NCBI RefSeq assembly: GCF_011742875.1
Contig: NZ_JAAQTL010000001.1
Span: forward strand, 930,001 to 994,000
Source of the DNA: Luteibacter yeojuensis
GTDB taxonomy: Bacteria; Pseudomonadota; Gammaproteobacteria; Xanthomonadales; Rhodanobacteraceae
DNA length: 64,000 nt
Direction: 5' to 3'
Part shown: one piece after another, positions 1-8,783 of the stretch
Layout: the number at the start of each line of letters is the position of its first letter
Numbering within the stretch: position 1 is the first letter of the stretch
The notes under the pieces: generated by a model
Database searches by the model: none
Seen by the model: the letters and a program-made list of their open reading frames with translations, nothing else
What the model was told of the DNA's origin: nothing
Made by a program: the position numbers and the translations under genes

Positions 1-322
1 GGCGACGCAGACTTGCATCGAGCGCGGGACCCACGCGTTCCGGACGATGATTGTTGTTCCAGAGCTTGGTGGTGACGAAAAGCTCTCCGCGCGTCAGTGT
101 CCCTTCGGCGAAAGCTTCCTGGAGCGCTTCGCCGACGACATCTTCGTTACGGTAGGCCTCCGCGGCATCGATATGCCGAAACCCCACGCGTAGCGCTGCC
201 TTGATGGCGCGCTTGGCCATGACGGGATCCGGAATGAGGGTTCCGAATCCGAGTGCGGGCAGCTCCCCTTTGCCGCCCGGCAGCGGGAGCGCGGTGTTCT
301 GCAGGGGTGTAGGGAATGACAT
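1..322 (-). CDS. Aldo/keto reductase, 5' part only (runs off left edge)
   Basis: This encodes the first 107 residues of an NAD(P)H-dependent aldo/keto reductase; the rest lies beyond the left edge. The ATG at 322 has a CAGGAG ribosome site 7 bases upstream. The conserved AKR catalytic residues can be read in order: D52 in HIDAAEAY, Y57, and K86 in TTKLW. AKRs reduce carbonyl substrates with a TIM-barrel fold in the cytosol; the substrate cannot be told from this fragment. The gene lies 98 bases downstream of the efflux outer-membrane factor on the same strand, so read-through from the efflux operon is possible. The family call is secure and the physiological role is unknown. Confidence 0.88.
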   Translation of the reverse strand, partial: MSFPTPLQNTALPLPGGKGELPALGFGTLIPDPVMAKRAIKAALRVGFRHIDAAEAYRNEDVVGEALQEAFAEGTLTRGELFVTTKLWNNNHRPERVGPALDASLRR

Positions 323-420
323 GACGATGCTCCTGATTCAGTGCGACGCGCGACACATTCCAGACCAGGCATGAAGCCTAGCGAGCGTGCCGCAGACCCG
401 GGGTGAAGACGATGGATACG

Positions 421-1923
421 CTACGGGCTACGGACCGGTGGCTGTTCGGAACCGTCGCGCTCATGGCGGCCCGTTGCGGAACGTGCGAATGCACCGCTGC
501 TGTTTCCGCCCAGCGCCATGGAGAGCTCTACGGTGTCGAGATAGCGCGCCGTCGTTGCGCGGATGTGATCGATCAGGGCGCGCTGGTAGGTCCGCTCGGC
601 ATCCAGTACCTGCAAAACGCTGGTCTCGCCGGCACGATAGCCTTGCCGATTCAGGCGGAGGCTGGTGCTGGCGGCGTCCAGGGCATGTTGCTGCGCTGCG
701 TACTCCTCGCCGTCATGGCCGATGGCCTGCAGCACGTCCGCAACCTGCCCCAGCGACACGATCACCGTCTGCCGATAGTTGGCCATGGACACGTCATAGC
801 CATCGATCGAAGCACGCCGGTTTGCCTGCAGCGTTCCGCCATGGAAGACCGGTGCCGTCAATCCGCCCAGAAGCCCCCAAAGCATTCCACCTCCCGGGCC
901 GATCTGGCTTGCCGATGCCGAGAGTTGCAGGTGAGGATACATATCCGCCGTGGCGACACCGATGGCGGCACTGGCCGCGTGAAGCTGCGCTTCCGCCTCC
1001 AGGATGTCCGGGCGTTCGCGAGCGAGTTCCGACGGCAGGCTTAGAGGCAGGTCCGCCGGCAACGAAAAGTCGTCGAGTGCGAAATCCGGCGGTACCCAGT
1101 CGGCGGGCCCTCTGCCTGCCAGCACCGAAAGCGCATGACGCGCGATGTCCCGCTGCTGCGCGAGCGGAGGAAGCAGCGTCTCGTCCTGGGCGAGTTGGCT
1201 CGTCGCCAGTGCCACGTCGACCTGCGTTGCGCTCCCATAGCGGTGTGCGGTCTGCACCAGCTCGAGGTTCTTGCGATCGTCGGTCAGCAGGGTTTGAACC
1301 GCCTGGATCTGCGCCCCGGCAGAAGCAAGCCGTAGTGCCTGCTCGGCCACATTGCCCGTCACCGTGAGATAGGCCGCATCGAAGCGGTGCCGTTGAAGCT
1401 CGGCCAGCGCGGCCTGCTCTTCCACCTTGCGCCGGGTGCCGCCGAACAGGTCGAAATCGAAGCTCACCTGCAGGCCCACCGCATAGACGTTGGACGTCGC
1501 CAGCGCGCCGGCACCGCCGGCACGTTGCCTGCCGCCCCTCGCCCCTACGTCCACCTGCGGTGCCAGGCCGCCCCGGGTTGCCGCCACCGCTTCGTCCGCC
1601 TGCCGGATCGTGGCGTCGGCGGCCGCCAGATCGAGGTTGCCGGCTATCGCCTGCCGCATGACCTCATCGAGCTTCGCCGAGCCAAGGACCTGCCACCAGT
1701 CGCCGTCCACCTTCCTGTCGAAGTCGATGTGCGGAACCCCGTTGGCATCGGCGTCGCGTGAAAGCCGCCGCTCGGCGCCGATGTCGTAATGCTGCGACGC
1801 AAGCGCGGCCGGTCGCGTGAAATCCGGGCCGACCATGCAGCCAGACAGAAGAGCCAGCGCAGGTACCGCGACCAGCGCCCATCGGCCCATCGGTAGGTAA
1901 GGAAGAAATCTTGCCGTTGTCAT
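421..1923 (-). CDS. Efflux outer-membrane lipoprotein, NodT/OprM family
   Basis: This 500-residue outer-membrane factor forms the TolC-like exit duct of a tripartite efflux pump. A lipoprotein signal ends at LLSGC near residue 26, followed by MVGPDFTRP, the usual start of mature NodT-type proteins. Two repeated outer-membrane efflux domains follow, with the typical ARERPDILEAEAQLHAA segment in the second half. The ATG at 1923 was chosen because the lipoprotein signal begins there; the frame stays open further upstream but only overlaps the permease gene. It is the last gene of the MFP-permease-OMF operon, 17 bases after the permease stop. Substrates are unknown. Confidence 0.9.
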   Translation of the reverse strand: MTTARFLPYLPMGRWALVAVPALALLSGCMVGPDFTRPAALASQHYDIGAERRLSRDADANGVPHIDFDRKVDGDWWQVLGSAKLDEVMRQAIAGNLDLAAADATIRQADEAVAATRGGLAPQVDVGARGGRQRAGGAGALATSNVYAVGLQVSFDFDLFGGTRRKVEEQAALAELQRHRFDAAYLTVTGNVAEQALRLASAGAQIQAVQTLLTDDRKNLELVQTAHRYGSATQVDVALATSQLAQDETLLPPLAQQRDIARHALSVLAGRGPADWVPPDFALDDFSLPADLPLSLPSELARERPDILEAEAQLHAASAAIGVATADMYPHLQLSASASQIGPGGGMLWGLLGGLTAPVFHGGTLQANRRASIDGYDVSMANYRQTVIVSLGQVADVLQAIGHDGEEYAAQQHALDAASTSLRLNRQGYRAGETSVLQVLDAERTYQRALIDHIRATTARYLDTVELSMALGGNSSGAFARSATGRHERDGSEQPPVRSP

Positions 1924-1940
1924 CGTCGGCTCCGCCACCC

Positions 1941-3437
1941 TCAGTGGCTTGTGCGTGGCTTGCGTAGGAGGAACACCAGCGGACTGGCGGCGAGCATGGC
2001 GACCAGCAGGAGTTTGAACTGGCCGATCACGGCGACTATCGCCGCCTGACCGGTAACCAACTCGTTGAACAGAGCGAGCTGGCGTCCGGCGAGATGACCG
2101 GTTGCCTGGGCGACGGGACCGTACGGTCGAAGATGCTTGGCAAGCGCCAGATGCATGCTCTGCGTGTTGGCGTAAAAGAATATCTGTACGACCGAAATGC
2201 CCAACGTGCTGCCGAACAGGCGTGCCAGGTTGAAGATGACGGTCGCTTCCGAGCGGAGCGCCGGATTCAAGGTCGAGAAGGCCGCACGGCTCAGCGCAGG
2301 CAGCAACATGCCCAGGCCGGCCCCTTGCACAGCGCCTGCCGCCATGACCGGCACGGAATCCATCGCGGGCGAATAGCCGAGCATCAGCCAGGTGCCAAGC
2401 GCCGAGAGCGCGGCGCCGCCAAGCACGGCGATCCGGTTGTCCAGCCACGCCGGCACTCGCCAGGTCAGGATCAGCGCGCAAACCAATGCGGCGCCGCGTG
2501 GCAAGGTCAGATAACCGGCCGTGTCCGCCGGATAGCCCAGAAGCTCCTCGAGCATGGGCGAGGTCAATGCGAGCGTCGGCAGCAGGACGAACCCGTAGAT
2601 GAAGTACATCGCGGTGGCCACGCTGAAATTACGATCCCGCAACACCGTCGTGTTGAGGTAGTGATCCCGCCGCGTGAACGCGTGCACGATGTAGAGGTAG
2701 AAGCCCAGGGCCGCGGCGATCGCCTCCACCCGGATCTCGGTGGAAGCGAACCATTCGAGGCGCTCGCCGCGATCCATCAGCATCTGCAGGCCGGCGATGC
2801 CCACGGAAAAGGCCGCGAAGCCGAAGAAGTCGAAGGGCACGACCCGCGCGCCGCTTTTCTCCCGAAGACACAGCGCCACGACAAGGAAGATGCCGACGGC
2901 CATCGGAAGGCTGAGATAGAAGATCGAGTGCCAGCCGTGATACTCGCTCAACCAGCCACCGACGGCAGGACCACTGACGATGCCCAACATGGCCGTCACG
3001 CTCCATGTCGGTCCGATATGACCGTGCCTGAGCGGTGGCAATTCGTCGAGCAGGATGGCCATGGACAAGGGGGCAAGCGTGCCGCTGGCCGCTCCCTGCA
3101 TGATTCGCGCGCCCACGAACGAAAGCGGCGTGGTGGCGAGCGTGCACAGTTCCAAAGCCAGCGCGAATAGCGCCAACGAAAGGAGAAAGATCCGCTTTCT
3201 CCCGAACCTGCCCGCAAGCCAGTGCGTCATCGGCATCACGAGCGCTCCCGCCGCGATATAGGAGGAAAATACCCAGCCGATTTCGTCGTCGGTCATCGAC
3301 AGACCGCCCTGCACGTGAAGTACGGCGGCATTCGGCACGGAGATATTGAACGCCTGCATGTATGTGGCAAGCACGCCGGCCGCGACGAGTGCGCGGTGGC
3401 GCCATACGAGGTCGGGTGTACGCGTGTCGGTATTCAC
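1941..3437 (-). CDS. DHA2-family (EmrB/QacA-like) multidrug permease
   Basis: This 498-residue permease is the inner-membrane drug:proton antiporter of an EmrAB-TolC-like pump. It has about 14 hydrophobic segments. The MFS motif A region reads THWLAGRFGRKR between helices 2 and 3, and motif C-like GIVSGPAVGGWLSE lies in helix 5, as expected for drug exporters. The GTG at 3437 was chosen because it overlaps the stop of the preceding membrane-fusion gene as GTGA, a translational-coupling arrangement. The operon order MFP, permease, OMF and the divergent TetR suggest export of toxic compounds sensed by that regulator. The actual substrate is not visible. Confidence 0.9.
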   Translation of the reverse strand: MNTDTRTPDLVWRHRALVAAGVLATYMQAFNISVPNAAVLHVQGGLSMTDDEIGWVFSSYIAAGALVMPMTHWLAGRFGRKRIFLLSLALFALALELCTLATTPLSFVGARIMQGAASGTLAPLSMAILLDELPPLRHGHIGPTWSVTAMLGIVSGPAVGGWLSEYHGWHSIFYLSLPMAVGIFLVVALCLREKSGARVVPFDFFGFAAFSVGIAGLQMLMDRGERLEWFASTEIRVEAIAAALGFYLYIVHAFTRRDHYLNTTVLRDRNFSVATAMYFIYGFVLLPTLALTSPMLEELLGYPADTAGYLTLPRGAALVCALILTWRVPAWLDNRIAVLGGAALSALGTWLMLGYSPAMDSVPVMAAGAVQGAGLGMLLPALSRAAFSTLNPALRSEATVIFNLARLFGSTLGISVVQIFFYANTQSMHLALAKHLRPYGPVAQATGHLAGRQLALFNELVTGQAAIVAVIGQFKLLLVAMLAASPLVFLLRKPRTSH

Positions 3438-4510
3438 CGTGCGGTTCCCGCCAGGGTTTCCGCCGATGCGGTATCCACCCGCGCATACACGCTGATGCCT
3501 GAGTACAGCGGCCACCTGGCGTCCACCGTGTCCAGTTCCAGGCGCACCGGCAGGCGCTGCACCACTTTCACCCAGTTGCCGGTGGCGTTCTCGGGCGGAA
3601 GCACCGCGAACTCCGAGCCGGTGCCGGGGCTCATGCTCACCACGTGCGCCTTGAACGGGTGCCCTGGATAGGCGTCGACCTCGATCGTCGAGACCTGGCC
3701 GGGACGCATCCGCGTCAGGTCGGTTTCGCGGAAATTCGCCTCGATCCAGACGTCGCGGCTCGACATCATCGCGAACACCGAGGCACCGCCGTTTACGAAA
3801 TCCCCGACTTGCAGGTCGTCGACCCTTGTCACGATGCCATCGTCGGGAGCCAGGACATCGGTATAAGAAAGATCGAGCTTCGCGCGGTCCAACTGCGCGC
3901 GGGCCTCGCGCACGGTGGGGTGCAGATCGACGGCGATGTCCGGATTGCCCGAGAGTCCGGCCACCGTGTTGGCCACCTGCTGCTGCATCGAGGCGATGCG
4001 CTGCCTTGCCACTTTCAGGCCGGTTTCCGCCTGCTCGTACGCGGCGCGCGAGGCGAAGTCGGAGGCGAGCAACGCCTTCTTGCGGTCGAATTCCCGGGCG
4101 GCGAAGTCTGCCGAATCCTTGGCCGACTGGAGATCGGCCAGTTGCTGGCGATAGGTTGCCTTGAGGCCCTCGACCTGCAGGCGCGCGCTGCTCAGCCTCG
4201 CCCCGGCCTGCTCGACCGCGATCCGGTACGGTGCCGGATCGATGCGAAACAACAACTGCCCCTTGCGTACGCTTTCGTTGTCCTTGACGGCCACCTGCAC
4301 GACCTGGCCGGATACTCGCGCATTGATGGAATCCTTTGCCGCACGGACAAAGGCGTCGTCGGTGGCGACGTAGCGCCGCCCCGCCACATACATGGCCCCG
4401 CCGCCGATGAGGAGCAGCAAAGGCAACCCCACCATGAGCGGCTTGCGCCAGCGTGCGCTCATGCGACGAAGCGTGCTTACGTCGATCTCATCGAACTGTT
4501 TGACATTCAT
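3434..4510 (-). CDS. Membrane fusion protein of MFS efflux pump (EmrA/HlyD family)
   Basis: This 358-residue periplasmic adaptor links the DHA2 permease to the outer-membrane factor. A single N-terminal membrane anchor (PLMVGLPLLLLIGGGAMYVAG, near residues 24-44) is followed by the HlyD/EmrA start YVATDDAFVRAA, a biotinyl-lipoyl half-motif, a long alpha-hairpin (residues about 90-190) and the second lipoyl half with LAPDDGIVTRVDDLQVGDFV. The ATG at 4510 gives a cytosolic stub of normal length. It is the first gene of the operon, about 150 bases downstream of a good sigma70-type promoter, and its stop overlaps the permease start by 4 bases. Confidence 0.9.
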   Translation of the reverse strand: MNVKQFDEIDVSTLRRMSARWRKPLMVGLPLLLLIGGGAMYVAGRRYVATDDAFVRAAKDSINARVSGQVVQVAVKDNESVRKGQLLFRIDPAPYRIAVEQAGARLSSARLQVEGLKATYRQQLADLQSAKDSADFAAREFDRKKALLASDFASRAAYEQAETGLKVARQRIASMQQQVANTVAGLSGNPDIAVDLHPTVREARAQLDRAKLDLSYTDVLAPDDGIVTRVDDLQVGDFVNGGASVFAMMSSRDVWIEANFRETDLTRMRPGQVSTIEVDAYPGHPFKAHVVSMSPGTGSEFAVLPPENATGNWVKVVQRLPVRLELDTVDARWPLYSGISVYARVDTASAETLAGTAR

Positions 4511-4652
4511 GGCATCGGGAAGAACCAGCAGGAAGGAGTGAAAGGGCGCTGTCCGGATATCGCGGGCAAAGCCTCCCCTTGGCGGCGCCAAGGGGCATCG
4601 CCAACGGTTTGCCTGGACAGGGTGTCCGGCACGGGTTTCCGCACCGCTTGAA

Positions 4653-4723
4653 TTTTGTACCGATGTGGATAATATTCTTACCCTCATCACGGGTCAAGTT
4701 TTTTTATGCGCGAAGGTACAAAA
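4653..4723. promoter_or_regulatory. Split inverted repeat, candidate TetR operator
   Basis: TTTTGTACC at 4653-4661 and its exact reverse complement GGTACAAAA at 4715-4723 flank the divergent promoter region, with 53 bases between the arms. The left arm covers the expected start site of the efflux operon. The right arm lies inside codons 4-6 of the tetR gene. Such a layout would let the TetR protein repress both directions, possibly by binding two half-sites or two separate operators. Function is inferred from position and symmetry only. Confidence 0.5.
4669..4697 (-). promoter_or_regulatory. Sigma70-type promoter of the efflux operon
   Basis: On the minus strand a TTGACC -35 box (4697-4692) is separated by exactly 17 bases from a TATTAT -10 box (4674-4669). 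The expected start point falls near 4662, beside one arm of an inverted repeat. The site is read by eye; no transcript data are available. Confidence 0.65.
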
Positions 4724-5335
4724 AAAGATCCGCCGACGAAGCGCGGTCGGGGGCGGCCCCGCGCTTACGAGCCCGATGTCGCCCTGCGCCAGGCCGCGAA
4801 CGCGTTCTGGAAGGCCGGCTACGCCGGCACGTCGCTTGACGATATCTCCGCCGCCACGGGGATGAATCGCCCTAGCCTGCGAGCGGCTTTTGGCGACAAG
4901 CACGAGATCTACGTAAAGGCACTGGGCGATTACTGGTCTCGAAAGTTCGCGGCGATACACGAGGCATTCGCCGGCGACAACGCACTCGGCGAAACGCTCA
5001 TGCGCGTCTACGACGCGGCGCTATCGATCTATTTCTCGGGCGATGAGCAGGTGCTGGGATGTTTTGTGGTGGCCACTGCCGTCACCGAAGCGGCCGGGGA
5101 CCCCGAGATCCAGGGCATCGTCGCCGAGGGCTTTCGCAAGCTGGATGCCGACTTCGAAGCGCGTTTCAAGAAGGCGCTCCAAAAGGGCGAACTGGGGCCG
5201 GGGGCCGATCCCAAGGCACTTGCGCTACTGGCCACCGCGACCATGCAGACGCTGGCGATTCGCGCTCGCTCGGGCACGTCCCGCGCCGAACTGAGGAAGC
5301 TCGCCCACAAGGCCACTGTCGCCCTGAGCGCCTGA
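4706..5335 (+). CDS. TetR/AcrR-family transcriptional regulator
   Basis: This 209-residue repressor has an N-terminal TetR helix-turn-helix at about residues 25-70 (GYAGTSLDDISAATGMNRPSLRAAFGDKHEIY) and a C-terminal ligand/dimer domain. It is transcribed away from the efflux operon, so it most likely represses that operon and itself. The next in-frame ATG is 52 codons downstream, inside the DNA-binding domain, so 4706 is the likely start. The start has no clear ribosome-binding site, only a run of T, so the message may be leaderless or poorly translated. The inducing ligand is unknown. Confidence 0.88.
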   Translation: MREGTKKDPPTKRGRGRPRAYEPDVALRQAANAFWKAGYAGTSLDDISAATGMNRPSLRAAFGDKHEIYVKALGDYWSRKFAAIHEAFAGDNALGETLMRVYDAALSIYFSGDEQVLGCFVVATAVTEAAGDPEIQGIVAEGFRKLDADFEARFKKALQKGELGPGADPKALALLATATMQTLAIRARSGTSRAELRKLAHKATVALSA

Positions 5336-5436
5336 AGGCCCCCGCGCACCCGCGATAACCGGGCGGCTCGCCCTCGGTCACCGCCCGCATCGAGTGTGGG
5401 AAATCGGCAAGTCGCCATCGCCATCGCGATCATGAG

Positions 5437-5478
5437 TTGACCTGGGTCAATTCATCCCCGAAGGGAACGTCGTACAAA
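5437..5478 (+). promoter_or_regulatory. FNR/Anr-type class II promoter of the cyd operon
   Basis: TTGACCTGGGTCAA at 5437-5450 has two perfect TTGAC/GTCAA half-sites separated by 4 bases, the layout of FNR/Anr/Dnr boxes. A TACAAA -10 box lies at 5473-5478. If transcription starts about 7 bases after it (near 5485), the box is centred at -41.5, the classical class II activator position. The stretch 5336-5674 otherwise holds no convincing gene; the cyd leader would be about 190 bases long. This fits induction of the bd oxidase when oxygen falls. Confidence 0.7.
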
Positions 5479-5674
5479 TGTTCCTCGGTCATCGGGCGCA
5501 TCCACGGTTAGGACTTTTTCTTATCGGTGTCCAACGCCTTGGTGTGCAAGGGTCCGAGCAGCCTGGCGCATGGCGGGAGATCCACCGGTAGAGCGGGTCG
5601 CCGTCGTTCCGACCGATGCTCAGTCGCCATGGGTTGCATGCGTTCGGGTGGACCGGAAGAAGGGAGGTGTCTTG

Positions 5675-5920
5675 GTGAGAACGTACAGCGATCCCGCAGG
5701 GGGCGGCGGCGAAGCGCGGCCTGGCCTTCCTGGTCATGGCCGCTCTCCTCTCCGGCGTCTTTCGCGAAACCTCATCGTGCTGGTCGTTTTCAAGCTCGCC
5801 GTGCTCATGACCATCTGGTACGTGGCGATCCGTCCCCTCCCCCGTGCGGATGTCTCGCCGGCGGGCGTCGGACGCCTTCTCGCCCCCGCCTCAGCCTCCA
5901 GCCAGGGAACCTCTCCATGA
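5675..5920 (+). CDS. cydP: Putative cytochrome bd small subunit CydP
   Basis: This 81-residue protein has one membrane helix (NLIVLVVFKLAVLMTIWYVA) preceded by the basic stretch RRLSRN and followed by a proline-rich tail. It matches the small CydP proteins encoded just upstream of cydA in pseudomonads and xanthomonads, thought to be an accessory subunit of the oxidase. The GTG at 5675 was chosen for its AGGGAGG ribosome site 7 bases upstream; longer in-frame starts lack one and add low-complexity sequence. Its stop overlaps the cydA start as ATGA, indicating coupled translation. The role is inferred from gene order and helix pattern. Confidence 0.7.
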   Translation: MRTYSDPAGGGGEARPGLPGHGRSPLRRLSRNLIVLVVFKLAVLMTIWYVAIRPLPRADVSPAGVGRLLAPASASSQGTSP

Positions 5921-7488
5921 TCGTCGATCCCGACGTCGTTAGCTTGTCCCGCCTGCAATTCGCACTGACCGCGCTTTATCACTTCCTTTTCGTGCCGCTC
6001 ACCCTCGGCCTTGCCTTCATCCTCGCCATCATGGAGAGCGTGTATGTCATGACGCGCCGGGAGGTGTGGAAACGCATGACCCAGTTCTGGGGCGTGCTGT
6101 TCGGCATCAACTTCGCCATGGGTGTCGCCACCGGCGTCACCATGGAGTTCCAGTTCGGGACCAATTGGGCGTACTACTCGCATTACGTGGGCGACATTTT
6201 CGGTGCGCCCCTCGCCATCGAAGGCATGATGGCGTTCTTCCTCGAAGGCACGTTGGTAGGCCTCTTCTTCTTCGGATGGGATCGCATCTCGCCAGTCAAG
6301 CACATGCTGGTGACCTGGTTTCTCGCCTTGGCCACGAGCTTGTCCGCGCTATGGATACTGATCGCGAACGCCTGGATGCAGAATCCCGTCGGCGCGGCCT
6401 TCAATCCGCAGACGATGCGCATGGAGGTCACCCGGTTCAGCGAGGTGATCTTCAATCCGGTGGCGCAGGCCAAGTTCGTCCATACCGTCAGCGCGGGCTA
6501 CACGATGGGCGCGATGTTCGTCCTGTCCATCAGCGCGTGGTACCTGTTGCGTGGACGCAACGTGGAATTCGCCAAGCGCTCCATCACGGTGGCCGCGAGC
6601 TTTGGCCTGGCCGCCTCCCTCTCGGTCGTGGTGCTGGGCGATGAATCCGGTTATTCCGTCTCCGAGAACCAGAAGATGAAGATGGCCGCGATAGAGGCCA
6701 TGTGGGAGACGGAACCGGCACCCGCGGCATTTACCTTGTTCGGTCTGCCTGACGTGCAGTCGCACACGACCCACGCCAGGATCGCGGTGCCATGGGTGAT
6801 GGGGCTGATAGGTACCCGCTCGATCCACGAGACCATCCCGGGCATTCGCAACCTCGTGGACGACGCGAAACTGCGCATCGGCAACGGCCTGAAGGCCTAC
6901 GATGCGATGCTCGTGCTACGCGAGGACAAGGACAATGCGCAGGCCAAGGCCATGCTCGCCGCGCACGACAAGGATATGGGCTACGCGCTGCTGCTGAAGC
7001 GCTTCGTCGCGGATCCGCGCCAAGCCACGGCGGTGGATATCCAGAAAGCCGCCGACAGCACGATTCCCAACGTGCCGGTGTTGTTCTGGTCGTTCCGGAT
7101 CATGGTCGCGTGCGGGCTCTACTTCATCGTGCTGTTCGCCTATGCGTTCTGGCGATCGAGCAAGCGCCGCCTCGATGGAACCGGCTTCCTCAAGACCGCC
7201 CTGTGGAGCCTGCCGCTGCCGTGGGTCGCCGCGGAGCTTGGATGGATCGTGGCCGAGTATGGCCGCCAGCCCTGGGCGATCGAGGGTGTCCTGCCGACGG
7301 CCCTGGGCGCCTCCTCGCTGACCGCCGGGCAGGTATGGCTTTCCCTGGGAGGTTTCGTGCTGTTCTACACGGCGCTGGCGATCGTCGACGGGTACCTGAT
7401 GGTGAAATTCGCGCGCAAGGGACCCGACGGCCTGGGCATGTGGCCCCCGCAGCCCGACGCCCTTCCCACCACGGCGCAAACGGTCTGA
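5917..7488 (+). CDS. cydA: Cytochrome bd ubiquinol oxidase subunit I
   Basis: This 523-residue inner-membrane subunit oxidises ubiquinol and carries the three haems of the bd oxidase. Expected ligands are present: H22 ([14 protein letters not shown], haem b595), H189 ([11 protein letters not shown], haem b558) and M396 (FRIMVACG, haem b558). The conserved GRQPW motif of the quinol site lies at residues 449-453. The length close to 520 residues indicates the long Q-loop type, as in E. coli CydA. It follows cydP with a 4-base overlap and precedes cydB by 11 bases. Confidence 0.97.
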   Translation: MIVDPDVVSLSRLQFALTALYHFLFVPLTLGLAFILAIMESVYVMTRREVWKRMTQFWGVLFGINFAMGVATGVTMEFQFGTNWAYYSHYVGDIFGAPLAIEGMMAFFLEGTLVGLFFFGWDRISPVKHMLVTWFLALATSLSALWILIANAWMQNPVGAAFNPQTMRMEVTRFSEVIFNPVAQAKFVHTVSAGYTMGAMFVLSISAWYLLRGRNVEFAKRSITVAASFGLAASLSVVVLGDESGYSVSENQKMKMAAIEAMWETEPAPAAFTLFGLPDVQSHTTHARIAVPWVMGLIGTRSIHETIPGIRNLVDDAKLRIGNGLKAYDAMLVLREDKDNAQAKAMLAAHDKDMGYALLLKRFVADPRQATAVDIQKAADSTIPNVPVLFWSFRIMVACGLYFIVLFAYAFWRSSKRRLDGTGFLKTALWSLPLPWVAAELGWIVAEYGRQPWAIEGVLPTALGASSLTAGQVWLSLGGFVLFYTALAIVDGYLMVKFARKGPDGLGMWPPQPDALPTTAQTV

Positions 7489-7499
7489 AGGAGATCGGC

Positions 7500-8630
7500 A
7501 TGTTCGACTACGACACCCTGCGCGTCATCTGGTGGCTCCTGATCGGTGTGCTGCTGATCGGCTTCGCCGTCATGGACGGATTCGACTTCGGCGTGGCCGC
7601 CCTGCTGCGGGTACTGGGGCGGGATGCGCATGAGCGTATCGTGCTTCTGGAGACGATCGAACCGACATGGGAGGGCAACCAGGTCTGGTTCATCCTGGGT
7701 GGCGGTGCGGTATTCGCCGCGTGGCCACTCTTGTATGCGGCATCGTTCTCCGGCTTGTACGTGGCCATGTTCGTGCTGTTGACCGCCTTCATCATCCGGC
7801 CGGTCGGCTTCAACTTCCGCGAAAAGTTCGAAGACTCGCGCTGGCAGCTGGCCTGGGACATCGGTCTGATGGCCTCCGGCGTGATCGTGATGCTGGTATG
7901 CGGCGTGGCCTTCGGCAACCTTTTCCTCGGCCTGCCGTTCCATTACGACGGTGATCTGCGGATGTCCTGGGACGGGACATTCTTCCAGCTCTTCCGGCCC
8001 TTTGCGCTCCTTTGCGGCGCCGTGAGCCTCTGCATGCTGCTTGCCCACGGGGCGTGCTGGGCAGCCATGCGTGCCGACCATGTCATTGCCGAACGCGCCG
8101 CGAAGGTGGCGCGCATCGCCTCGCTGGCCTACCTGGTGCTGTTCGCTGCGGCCGGCGTCTGGCTGGCTCTTGGCGTGCCTGGCTTTGCCATCGCCGGCAC
8201 CGTCGTCACCGACGGCATCTCCAACCCCCTGGGCAAGCAAGTCGTGGTCGGTGGATCGTGGTTCGCGAACTACAGGGCGAATCCCGCCTTCTGGGTTGCT
8301 CCTGCGCTCGCCGTGGCCGGCGCGGTGGGTACGCAGATCCTCGTGTCCCGACGCGGCCTGGGCGGCTTCCTGTGCAGCTCGCTGGCCATCGCCGGAACGA
8401 TCCTTTCCGCGGGCCTTGCGCTGTTTCCATTCCTCATGCCGTCCGCGACGTCACCGGTATCGAGCCTGACGGTATGGGACGCGTCCTCGAGCCAGGGCAC
8501 GCTCCTGTTGATGCTCGGTGTCACGGCCGTCTTCATGCCGGTGATCATTCTCTACACCGGCTGGGTCTATCGCGTCATGCGCGGGCGCGTCACGCTAGAG
8601 CATGTGCGCAAATCCCACACCACTTACTGA
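7500..8630 (+). CDS. cydB: Cytochrome bd ubiquinol oxidase subunit II
   Basis: This 376-residue polytopic subunit pairs with CydA. The typical N-terminus is present ([28 protein letters not shown], residues about 9-36), as are [26 protein letters not shown] and [12 protein letters not shown]. The family length is about 380 residues. A GGAG ribosome site precedes the ATG at 7500. The bd oxidase reduces oxygen with high affinity and without proton pumping, so with the FNR-like site the operon fits microaerobic respiration. Confidence 0.97.
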   Translation: MFDYDTLRVIWWLLIGVLLIGFAVMDGFDFGVAALLRVLGRDAHERIVLLETIEPTWEGNQVWFILGGGAVFAAWPLLYAASFSGLYVAMFVLLTAFIIRPVGFNFREKFEDSRWQLAWDIGLMASGVIVMLVCGVAFGNLFLGLPFHYDGDLRMSWDGTFFQLFRPFALLCGAVSLCMLLAHGACWAAMRADHVIAERAAKVARIASLAYLVLFAAAGVWLALGVPGFAIAGTVVTDGISNPLGKQVVVGGSWFANYRANPAFWVAPALAVAGAVGTQILVSRRGLGGFLCSSLAIAGTILSAGLALFPFLMPSATSPVSSLTVWDASSSQGTLLLMLGVTAVFMPVIILYTGWVYRVMRGRVTLEHVRKSHTTY

Positions 8631-8645
8631 AGGAGCGGCGACATC

Positions 8646-8783
8646 ATGTGGTATTTCGCCTGGATTCTCGGCCTGGGGCTGGCCTGCACTTTCGCCGTGC
8701 TCAATGCGATGTGGTATGAGGTGCACTCCGACGACGAGGCAAGCCGGAGACGCGACCCCATTCCCAAGCATGAGGGCACCTAA
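8646..8783 (+). CDS. cydX: Cytochrome bd small subunit CydX
   Basis: This 45-residue protein begins MWYFAWILGLGLACTFAVLN, followed by AMWYE, the hallmark of CydX/YbgT proteins: one membrane helix with a conserved tryptophan and glutamate. CydX stabilises the haem site of the CydAB complex. The gene lies 15 bases after cydB with an AAGGAG ribosome site. Its last 4 bases overlap the 3' end of the convergent hydrolase gene. Confidence 0.93.
   Translation: MWYFAWILGLGLACTFAVLNAMWYEVHSDDEASRRRDPIPKHEGT

Noticed and set aside
1924..2481. N-terminal extension of the outer-membrane factor at 421
   Set aside because: The extra residues lie within the permease gene on another frame; the lipoprotein signal shows the start at 1923.
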